Positions 22,569-31,188 of a stretch of DNA of 64,000 nucleotides are shown one piece after another. The translations under genes and the position numbers were made by a program. The stretch spans positions 4,822,001-4,886,000 of the forward strand of contig NC_083524.1 in the NCBI RefSeq assembly GCF_032362555.1, written 5' to 3'. Origin of the DNA: Amyelois transitella. Lineage: Eukaryota; Arthropoda; Insecta; Lepidoptera; Pyralidae. Under the pieces are notes generated by a model, which worked only from the letters and a program-made list of their open reading frames with translations, had not been told where the DNA came from and made no database searches. Within the stretch, counting starts at the first letter, position 1; each line of letters begins with the position of its first letter.

Positions 22569-24677
22569 GGCGGTTAAGGCCGGACTCACGACTGGTTGGG
22601 CTCGCCGGGCTACGTCGAGATGCCTCCGGATTTACCGTTGCGTGGCGGACTGCTGTCGATTCAGACCACGCTGACATTGCAGTCGCGGGCTCTAATCACG
22701 CAACCATTCTCTTTTGAGCGGCTGTTCGGTTTTTAAACAATTAAATTAATTTATTCACCAGGTAAATTATACGTGTACTTAGCTAGATTTAGGTCAGTCA
22801 TTGAACTCGGTGCTGCGCTTATCTCCGTTAACCGGTTTAGATCAATTATAGTCATAATCTTTTAAGATGAACAGTGGTAAATAGGTATAAGTACATAGAT
22901 TCCATTACATGTTATTTTTGTCAATGAGCCCGGGGCTCGTGTTCAAATTGTAACATAAGTGTATAAATTGAATAGACTTTTTATTCTGATGAATAACTTA
23001 TTCCTAAGCTAAATTACTATTAAGTTCATAGGAAGTCCTAAGACGTTAAATGCGGCACTTTTCCGCTAATATAACTGAACTTATAAAGATGTAATATGAA
23101 TGTATAATATATAGATATATAGCTAGCCCACAACTCCGTTTGTGTGTTTTTGGAAATACTAAGGTTAAGGTTATTTATTCCTTAGTTTATTCATTAATGT
23201 TGGTAAATATAATGAAATCCACCAAAATAAATTTAAACGAAATTTGGCGTAAGGTACATAGGATATAATTTGGATCAACAAAAAATACTTTATATCACGA
23301 AATTCTCACGGCAGCGGAGCCCCAGGCCATATACAGTTGACAGCAAATATTTAAGAATCCGTACTAAGTAACAGTAGGTATATAGAGAAAAAGGTTCTTA
23401 TTTTTGTTTGTAACGATTAAACTCAAATACTTATAGCGTGTTTATCAAATAGGAGCGATATATCATTAACTATCAAGGTACCTAGAACAACTTTTGCTAA
23501 GATGTCATTTCCGTACATATTACAGAGTGGCTGGTTTATAATGTGATGTGGAGCCCCTAGGCTTTCGCATCATGATGAAGACCTTCCATTTTTTTCGCCA
23601 AAAGAAAATGCTGAGATTGAACAACATTTTGTTAAGACGTCTTTTCCATAATTCGTATGATTGAGCTGGTATATAATGGTTCTGCATCCGGTGTTCCAGA
23701 TCTTCAATTATTATACGGCAACAGAAAACGCTTATCAGGTTGAACCACTTTTGCCAATACGCCTTTTCCATATTTCGGATAGTTCAGCTGGTCTGTGATA
23801 GTTCTGCATTAGACGTTCCAGATTTTCGATTTTTAAAAGCTAACAGAAAATGCTCATCAGGCTAAACAAGTTTTGTAAGACGTCTTTTCGATATTTCCCT
23901 TAGTTAAGCTGAATTGTTATGGTTTGACATCAGCTGTTCCAGATTCCAAAGTAAATTATACCCTATATGTTGGCCATAATCTGCACGCGAACCAGAAAGC
24001 TTTTGAACAAACAGGAAATGCCTGCTCTTAAACCTTAGTAGGTATATAATAAGAGTACCTACAGTCTCTATTTGATCCTTTATCTAGGAAACATACAAGC
24101 CGATAAACGTGCCTAATCTTTTCTACAATTTAGGTGCCTACCTATATCTTTTGGAGATTGATGGAAATTAAATGCATCCTTATTCACGAATATTAACAAC
24201 GCGTATTCCTATTTATCCTTAAGTTAAATTGGCCTCGTGTAACCTACAACTTCGTATGCAAAATCTTACGTTCCCTTCTTGCGGATCCTTCAAGCAACCT
24301 ACCTACATGTTTTTTTAATATCAGATGAACAATATACCAAGGCACTCATTTAAGGCTGTACTACGTAATGATTTGAGACGATTTCTGTTTGAAAAAGTAT
24401 TTTAGTATTCTGAAAAGCATACAAACAAACATTTTAAAGAAAGTATCCAAAGTTCTAATAGTTGGTATGGTTTTCTTATTTGAAGCTTTGGCAAAATCAA
24501 TTTGCTATCCTTACACGGGCAGAAAAATTAAATTGTCAAACTGACAGCTGCGCTGCTGTGCTGTCATTGTCAATCCGTCATATTACAAATACAAAACAAA
24601 TAAATAGTTATTTTTTTTATAAACAATCAAAATAAAATCATTTAAACTGAACAAGAATACTAATATTTTTATCCATT
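22569..24677. other. Shared upstream region of the divergent P450 and MADF genes
   Basis: This 2.1 kb holds both promoters. Just above the P450 start (22569-22735) base composition is GC-richer, in keeping with exon or promoter sequence; an in-frame stop there closes the reading frame. Helitron-like remnants lie near 23270-23330. The tandem array 23522-23950 fills the middle. The last 150 bp before the MADF start include TGACAGCTGCGCTG and repeated TGTCA-type words. No TATA box is convincing. Confidence 0.5.
23522..23950. repeat. Degenerate tandem array, about 3.5 units of 121-135 bp
   Basis: The landmark ctggt (last copy ctgaa) recurs at 23531, 23666, 23788 and 23909. Each unit carries the order: gagctggt-tataatggttctg, then tgttccagat, then aacagaaaatgctcatcagg, then aacaacttttgttaagacgt, then cttttccatatttcg. 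Copies are diverged by many substitutions, so the array is not new. One frame stays open through two units on the minus strand (23520-23771), but nothing supports translation. Confidence 0.85.
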
Positions 24678-25847
24678 ATGCTGTCTGACTTTGCCAAAGA
24701 GAAAGTTTTTTGGACAAGAAAAATGAACTTGAATTTAGTGAAGTTCATTGAGAGCAAACCAAATATATGGAATCCAAAACATCCCAAATATACATCAATG
24801 AAATGCAAAGACCAGACTTACGCAGAATTTGCGGCACGATATGGAAATGAATTTACAGGACAAGCGGTCAAAGATAGATGGACAAATATCAGATCTACCT
24901 ACGCCAATTATCTAAGGAAATTGAAGACTAGTCGGGCTAAAGGAGAGGTTCGATTCTAAATAGTACCTAGATTAACAGTTACTGTGAAGTTTTACCTGTC
25001 AAAACTTAGTTAGGTAGTGAACACCTTATGACTACATTATAGGCTTTCTAGAATAATAGTACCAATTGTTACAGGAGTACAAAATCAACTGGCACTTATG
25101 GAATGCTTGCCACTTCTTAATGAGAGTTCATAGAAGAGTGAAAGATGATCCATTGTTTGCAGGAGTAGAAAAAGAAGAAGCTACAGAACATGTAAGTCAA
25201 ATATATGTATATAAATTATTTTTATTATATTTATATTAAATTATTATTATATTAAAGAATTGTTACTAATGTACCTATTTAAAATCCTATTGGTTCTAAT
25301 TTTATTTTTTTTATTTTATCGTTTTTGTAATTATTGTTAATTTTAAGTGTGAGTCAAACAGCTCCTGCATTATTCCTCCAATCTCTACCTCTACAAATAT
25401 GAATTTCATCAAGTGTCCTACAATAAGATTTTTAAAATTCAATCATGGTTTAGCATAGCATTAAGTAATCTTTGCACTTATAATCTGAACTGCTGAAATT
25501 TATTTACTGAATTGATTTTTTCATTCCACCAGGATAATTCTTCAGACCAAGAAGCTGGCTGTAGTCAAGATGAAATAGATGCTATCCCTACAAATGATGA
25601 ACATATAACATGTCAGAGCATAGTAAATAATTTGGTAACAGTTTTGAAAGGCATGCAAAATGATGCATTTGGTTTAGAAAATACCAAACATGGCCGCATA
25701 GGCCGAACTGTTGCCAAGAAACTTGGATGTATGAACTCATATTCTGCTGCCAAAGCTTCTCAAAGAATAATGGAAATTTTGCTTCTCTATGATGAGAATA
25801 ATCCTCTCAATCCAAATAACATAAAATCTGAAAGAATGCAATCATAA
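24678..25847 (+). CDS. MADF-domain protein
   Basis: This is a likely DNA-binding transcription regulator of 233 aa. Exons 24678-24947, 25075-25191 and 25533-25847 total 702 nt and each boundary falls between codons. Residues about 17-112 form a MADF (Myb/SANT-like in Adf-1) domain: FIESKPNIWNPKHPKY, then QTYAEFAARYG, then VKDRWTNIRSTYANYLRKLK, continuing into WHLWNACHFLMRVHRR in exon 2. Unlike Adf-1 relatives, the C-terminus (DNSSDQEAGCSQDEI ... ERMQS) shows no BESS motif. The first donor, GAG/GTTCGA, is weak; reading on gives a 93-aa product ending at 24959. The gene diverges from the P450, 2.1 kb away. Partners and targets are unknown. Confidence 0.75.
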
Positions 25848-25890
25848 AAGTATGTTCATCAAATTATTTTTAAGACAGAATAAGAAGAAT

Positions 25891-26132
25891 TGTGCCGTGC
25901 CGTTCCCAGCACCAATAGAAAAAAGACTAGGACCACTCCATCTCTTTCCTATGGATGACGTAAGAGGCGACTAAGGTATATAAACTTGGGATTCTTCTTT
26001 TAGGTGATGGGCTATCAACCTCTCACTAGTTGAATCTCAATTCTATCTGAAAGCTAAATAGCTGAACATGGCCTATCAGTCAACTGTTGGCTCTGTCTAC
26101 CCCGCAAGGGATATAGACGTAATTATATGTAT
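25891..26132 (+). mobile_element. SINE-like element (family A)
   Basis: Near full-length copy from 'tgtgccgtgccgttcccagc' through 'ggactaaggtatataaact' type sequence to 'gcaagggatatagacgtaat' and tatgtatga. It starts 44 bp after the MADF stop codon and could be transcribed in its 3' UTR. Confidence 0.75.
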
Positions 26133-26348
26133 GAATAAACATAATTTATTGTCAACTGTGTTTTGCTCTTGCTTCTTGATAAAAGGCTACACCTAGCCTA
26201 GGCTCAGCCACTGCAGTGGGTCTAGTTCTAGCTTATGTGATATGGACTAAACCTAATCTAGGTTGAATTACAAATTTCTACTTGCCACAAAACCTGCATA
26301 GGTTTACTTTCTGTTTCATCCTCATTTATACTAGGTATTTATTTTAAA

Positions 26349-26629
26349 CTAGCTGTGCCCGCGACTTGTCCACTTGGATTAGTTATTTTGGGCATCATAG
26401 AAGCCCTCAAGGATGAATAATTTTCCCCGTTTTTTTTTCACATTTTTAATTATTTCTTTGCTTTTTATAGTTGCAGCGTGATGTGATATAGCCTAAAGCC
26501 TTTCTCGATAAATGGTCTATTCAACGCAAAAATAATTTTTCAATTCGAACCAGTTGTTCCTGAGATTAGCGCGTCCAGACAAACAAACTCTTCAGCTTAT
26601 AAAGCTGAAGAGTTTGTTTTTAGTATAGA
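26349..26629 (-). mobile_element. Helitron, non-autonomous, with both ends
   Basis: On the minus strand it runs from A/TCTATACTAAAAACAAAC to GGGCACAGCTAG/T, so it has the 5' TC, the 3' CTAG and the A-T host site of Helitrons. The body (ctgagattagcgcgtccaga inverted, cctaaagcctttctcgata) belongs to a repeat widespread in moths. Near its 5' end an 18-bp perfect inverted duplication (26581-26598 and 26602-26619) seems to have replaced part of the usual terminus. Confidence 0.7.
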
Positions 26630-27276
26630 TTTTTGATATTAGTATAGATGAAAGGAAAAATATCTATAATATAATGATTATTTATACCTATGACTCAAAA
26701 AAGTAAAGAAAAATCTAATTAAAACCTAATCTAATTTACATTGATAACATTTTCATACTGTGTCTGATCTTTTTAACCGACTTCAAAAAAAGGACTTGAT
26801 CTAAAGCATAAATATTATGTTCATAAGACCTAAGTAAATTAAAAAAATACATGTCTTCCGGTCACATGTCAAAAATAGTGACAACATAGTATCTCTATAT
26901 TTATTTTATTTAGTTTGTTTGTGGTGACAACCAAAGAGAATTACCACTACCGTAAAATGTGGTGAATAGGGATCAAAGGTTGAATAGGGATAAAACCAAG
27001 AAAGTTTTCAACACCAAAAATTCATTGTAAACAATTTGCTATTTATGTTTTACTTTTTTTGAAGTTTAAGTAGATTATTTGAAGTTTATATGGCAACTCT
27101 GAAATATCTGTCAAATTAATCATAAACTGCCAAAAAATACGTTTGAAGTTGCTCCCCCATACACCGGATTTTTACTGTGTCTTTAACTTTGTTCAAATAT
27201 TTAAGTTTTGATACTACACTTAGTGATTTTATGGCAAAAACATTGTTTGAGTGTTCGTGCACATCATACATTAAAG

Positions 27277-28000
27277 GTAAGTGTTTATTCGTTTTATTTA
27301 TTGTAATTTTCAATGAATTAAAAATATACCTAAAATTACAATGATTTTGAGGTGAATGGGGATGTCCTATGTACGAATAGAAATGAAGAGGAGGTCAATA
27401 GGGATGCGAACAGGTTGAATAGGGACGATATAAGGGTGAATAGGTATAGAGGTCTAGGGCTGCCACTACCTACTTAATTATAACGTCTTTTCAGTTTTTG
27501 TAGGAAGATCCATGTATGTTGTTATGTACCCGTATATTGTAAGAATACTACCTACAAAGATATTATTTTAGCCATACATAACTAACAAAATATGTTTAAA
27601 AGTACTACTACTACCTATAAACGCGAAAGTTTGTAAGTATGGATGGATGGATGGATGTTTGTTATTCTTTCACGCAAAAACTACTGGACGGATTTTGATG
27701 AAATTTAGTATACGGGTAGAATATACCCTGGAATAACACAAACAGTACTTTTTATCCCGAAATTCCCACAGGAGCGAAGCCCCGGGGCGTAGCTAGTAAT
27801 TGTATAAAAATGCGAAAGCTTGTGAGTATGGATGTCTATGAGTATGGATGTTTTTATTTTACACCTTATAACTAGATAGGTAGGTAGGTACTACTTAATG
27901 GATTTTGCTGCAACTTTGCACTAATGTAGCTTAGCACGGTACCTAATGTACCTATTCTCTTTGCTTTAATATTACTCTACCTGATTATTTCCTCTTTCAG
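27277..28000 (+). other. Probable 5' leader intron of the Tigger transposase
   Basis: A strong donor (AAAG/GTAAGTG at 27276/27277) and an acceptor (cctctttcag ending at 28000) bracket this segment. The transposase ATG follows 9 bases later. The Helitron-like insertions at 27606 and after would be removed with it. Confidence 0.5.
27606..27796 (+). mobile_element. Helitron-like insertion inside the Tigger leader
   Basis: The sequence reads ctataaacgcgaaagtttgt, ttctttcacgcaaaaactac, gacggattttgatgaaattt, and ends gaagccccggggcgtagCTAG before T. A partial second copy follows directly (27800-27860, aaaatgcgaaagcttgtgag). Confidence 0.65.
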
Positions 28001-28009
28001 GTACCTATA

Positions 28010-30097
28010 ATGCCTCGTGTTTATACCTCAAAATCATCAAAACCTTATAAGAAATATGATCCCCTAATATTAAATTCGGCTATATTAGCCTATCAAACTG
28101 GAAATGCATCTATTGTCGAGGTAGCAAAGCAATTTAACATTAGTAAATCTGTATTACACCGTCATGCAACACGTCGTATGAAATGTCAGGGTGGACAAAA
28201 GGCATTATCAGATGAGGTCGAAAAATATATTATTAAATATATCAATGTTTGTTCCGAGTGGGGCTACCCACTTGACACGTATGATCTAAGAATTATTATT
28301 AAAGGGTACCTCGATAGAATGGGGCATAATATTAAAAAAATCAAAAACAACTTTCCGGGTGTAGGGTTTGCCGAAAGTTTTTTAAAAAGGCACTGTACAG
28401 ATATATCTGAGCGATTAAGCCAGAATATAAAAAGATCGAGGGCAGCCGTATCGCCGGAAATTATAGTGCAATATTTTGAAGAACTCGAGCGTTCCTTGCA
28501 AGGTGTTGATTTGGCTAATATAGTCAACTACGACGAATCGAACTTAGCCGACGATCCCGGTAAAAAAAAGGTTCTGTCTAAGAGAGGGGCTAAATATCCC
28601 GAAAGAGTCATGAACCACACGAAGTCTTCTACGTCACTAATGATGGCTGTAGCTGCCGATGGTACTCTTTTGCCATGTTACGTGGTTTATAAAGCGGCAC
28701 ACCTTTATAATACGTGGACAACAAATGGACCCCCAAACTGTAGATACAACCGCACTAATTCAGGATGGTTTGATGGTGACACTTTTGAAGATTGGGTTGA
28801 GACTGTTGCCATACCATACTTCAATAATAAAGTTGGCAAAAAGATTTTAATCGGTGACAACCTTTCATCACATTTGTCCATAGAACTAATTCGTAAATGT
28901 CGAGAATTAGATATCAATTTTGTGTTTCTTCCACCCAACTCAACACATCTAACCCAGCCCCTGGATGTTGCGTTTTTTAGGCCAACCAAAACTGCATGGC
29001 GTGATATTTTATTCACTTGGAAAAAGACTGAAGGACGTATCTTGCCAACAATACCCAAAAATGTATTTCCAAAACTGCTAAAAAAAATGCTAGATAAGAT
29101 GGAACCAAATATTAAACAAAACATCCTATCGGGATTTGCAAAAACAGGAATAAGCCCTTTAAATAAAGAGAAAGTATTGAATAGATTGCCAGGATATGTC
29201 ACGAGAAATGAATTTGATGCGGAAGAAAAAGAAGCCATAGATGAGTCAGTTTTAAACTTGCTGAAAGAAATGCGCTATGGACCACAAAACTCAAGACCTA
29301 TTAAGAAAATGAAGAAATTAAATGTCAAGCCAGGAAGAAGTGTTGAAGACAGTACAGGTTATATAGACAGCGATATTTCGAATTCAGAAATAACACCTCA
29401 ACCAAAAATAAGTGGAAAAGGAAAAGGTATTGGAAAAAAAACTAAAAAAGATAGTAGTAATAACATTTTAGAAGTTAAAAAGACTGAAAAAAGTATGGAA
29501 ATAGATAATATGACAATAATAATGGATAATGAAATACCAATTATGGAGGACAAAGTTATATACACTGATTTAAATACATATGATGAAGAAAGAATGTCTG
29601 ATAATACTAAACAAGAACCAAATATAGAATCAATAGTAGAAATAAACCTATTACATGAAGATAAAGTAAATAGCTTGACTGGGCATAACACGGGAAACGA
29701 ATTTGGTACGACAGAAAAAGAAGCTATAAATGAACCCGTTTTGATCTTGCAGAAAAATAGCTATGGGTCAAAGAAATCAAGATCTAATGAAATGAAGAAA
29801 TTAAATGTTAAGACAGGAAGAGGTGCAAAAGACAGAAGAAAAGGAAAGGGTATTGGGAAAAAATCTAAAAAAGAAAATGTTAGCAATAATATTATAGTAG
29901 CGAAAAAATCTGAAGAAAGTTTTGAAGTAAATAAGATGCCAATAATAATGACGGATGAATTTCCGATTGTGGGCGACAATGTTATATACAATGATTTAAC
30001 GATATTTCATGAAGATAGTACAATTTTTGATTATACTGTACAAGAACAAAAGACTGAAGCACAGTATGAAAAACCTTCTAGAAAAAAAATTTCCTGA
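28010..30097 (+). CDS. Pogo/Tigger-type DDE transposase
   Basis: This 695-aa protein would cut and paste its own element. Residues 1-60 form a psq/CENP-B-type helix-turn-helix (ILAYQTGNASIVEVAKQFNI). A second DNA-binding region, HTH_Tnp_Tc5-like, follows (about 60-150: GVGFAESFLKRH). The DDE_1 catalytic core has Asp175 (NYDESN), Asp283 (GDNLSSH) and Asp319 (LTQPLD). The start ATG follows a putative spliced leader. From about residue 400 the C-terminus is a charged, low-complexity region duplicated in tandem (NEFDAEEKEAID near 400, NEFGTTEKEAIN near 563). The stop lies just after an A8 run; removing one A joins the frame to a further conserved-looking tail (30084-30224). No PHD module is present. 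Confidence 0.92.
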   Translation: MPRVYTSKSSKPYKKYDPLILNSAILAYQTGNASIVEVAKQFNISKSVLHRHATRRMKCQGGQKALSDEVEKYIIKYINVCSEWGYPLDTYDLRIIIKGYLDRMGHNIKKIKNNFPGVGFAESFLKRHCTDISERLSQNIKRSRAAVSPEIIVQYFEELERSLQGVDLANIVNYDESNLADDPGKKKVLSKRGAKYPERVMNHTKSSTSLMMAVAADGTLLPCYVVYKAAHLYNTWTTNGPPNCRYNRTNSGWFDGDTFEDWVETVAIPYFNNKVGKKILIGDNLSSHLSIELIRKCRELDINFVFLPPNSTHLTQPLDVAFFRPTKTAWRDILFTWKKTEGRILPTIPKNVFPKLLKKMLDKMEPNIKQNILSGFAKTGISPLNKEKVLNRLPGYVTRNEFDAEEKEAIDESVLNLLKEMRYGPQNSRPIKKMKKLNVKPGRSVEDSTGYIDSDISNSEITPQPKISGKGKGIGKKTKKDSSNNILEVKKTEKSMEIDNMTIIMDNEIPIMEDKVIYTDLNTYDEERMSDNTKQEPNIESIVEINLLHEDKVNSLTGHNTGNEFGTTEKEAINEPVLILQKNSYGSKKSRSNEMKKLNVKTGRGAKDRRKGKGIGKKSKKENVSNNIIVAKKSEESFEVNKMPIIMTDEFPIVGDNVIYNDLTIFHEDSTIFDYTVQEQKTEAQYEKPSRKKIS

Positions 30098-30224
30098 AGG
30101 TAAAAGAATAAAAATCTTATCTACGGAAGTGATATCCAAACCAAGTACAAGTGGCCTCAGAAGACAAAGTTATTATAAAAATGAAGAGGAAATATTTCGA
30201 TATTTAATGGATGACGATATATAA
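30084..30224 (+). pseudogene. Out-of-frame C-terminal tail of the Tigger transposase
   Basis: In the next frame the sequence continues from the A8 run with FPEGKRIKILSTEVISKPST and ends EEEIFRYLMDDDI at the TAA (30222-30224). The acidic ending and the absence of stops suggest this was the original C-terminus, lost by a one-base gain at the A-run. Confidence 0.6.
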
Positions 30225-30249
30225 GATAAATTTTTGAATTTATTTTTTG

Positions 30250-30612
30250 ATTTTTCTATTATTTCATATAGGTACATACAGAAAAAAAATTGGTCTCATA
30301 ATTTTAATTTGTTTATTTTGTGATAAAAAATTCATTGAAGAACATTTCTTTGTAAGATTTTGTTTTTGATTCTTTTAATTTTTTTCTTTTGATTCATACC
30401 AAAAAAAAGTGTTCTCGTTTCCTTAACTGTTTGTTAAAAATATTTTTATTTTTCTTTGTTGACTTTATGTTAAAAAATTCATTGAAGAAAATTTCTTTGA
30501 AAGATTTGTTTTTGATTATTTTTAATTTTTTCTATTGTATCATACCAAAAAAAAGTGTTCTCATTACCATAAGTGTTTGTTTAAAATATTTTTATTTTTC
30601 TATAAGTGTTAA
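30250..30612. repeat. 147-bp tandem repeat, about 2.5 AT-rich copies
   Basis: The word ttcattgaagaa occurs at 30331 and 30478 (147 bp apart). The following text (atttcttt.aaagattt, ataccaaaaaaaagtgttct, ttgtttaaaatatttttatt) is repeated with few changes. A diverged partial copy precedes it from about 30250. It lies in the 3' part of the Tigger element. Confidence 0.85.
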
Positions 30613-31188
30613 CTCACTATAAAACCATCGATAGGATAGGTCCTTTATGTAGGTCCAACCTATTGAGAAAGTGATATAAATATAACAAAATTAAACATAA
30701 AAATCGTTTTTTTTTATTTATCACCATTTTTTCTGTGGTCTCAAATCACTGGGACGAGCTACACTAACACGACTACGGCACTACTTGTCGTATTGATGTT
30801 CGGATAGAAAATAAAACATAACACTGTCTTTTTGGGCAGTCGAGTAAATAAAATTGCCAACCCTAACAAAATTCCCCATTCATGCTACTCTCGTACCTAT
30901 TAACCCCAATTCCGGGTGAATAGGGATTTTAATTTATATTTGATTTTATTTCCAAATCCAAATGTAAATTAGGATATTTTATTTAGATTTAGAAAGATAT
31001 AGCATAGACTCAAACATCTGTATACCTTTAACAGCAACGTTTCTTTTGAAAAAGCGTCTAAAAGTCGTAGTGAAGTTAAGTTTCGTCCCTATTCACCCCG
31101 TTTTACGGTACATTGATAGTGACAATAAATCCGTCAACATAAAACAAATATTTATTATTTCTTAGTTTCGAGGGAAATTTTCAGGGAA

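Larger units (their letters stand above)
25848..26949. other. Interval between MADF gene and Tigger element
   Basis: It contains a SINE-like copy (25891-26132) and a Helitron (26349-26629). The final 250 bp (26700-26949) were probably the native upstream region of GDPGP1 before the Tigger element inserted; they contain ggtcacatgtcaaaaatagt and gacaacatagt. Confidence 0.55.
26950..31108 (+). mobile_element. Full-length pogo/Tigger DNA transposon, 4.16 kb
   Basis: The inverted ends CCGTAAAATGTGGTGAATAG (left) and CCGTAAAACGGGGTGAATAG (right, inverted) are flanked by TA at 26948-26949 and 31109-31110. The subterminal word GGTGAATAGGGAT or variants recurs near 26985, 27353, 27395, 27415, 27435 and 30915, probable transposase sites. 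The cargo is a 695-aa DDE_1 transposase. A Helitron-like copy sits in its 5' leader. It may be autonomous, subject to the frameshift at its 3' end. It lies 79 bp upstream of the GDPGP1 start codon. Confidence 0.88.

Noticed and set aside
23522-23950. CRISPR-like array
   Set aside because: Units are long and diverged throughout, with no short conserved repeat separated by unique spacers; the DNA is from an animal.
28705-29238. Minus-strand ORF of 177 codons
   Set aside because: It is the antisense of the transposase core; the plus frame has DDE motifs and a clean start.
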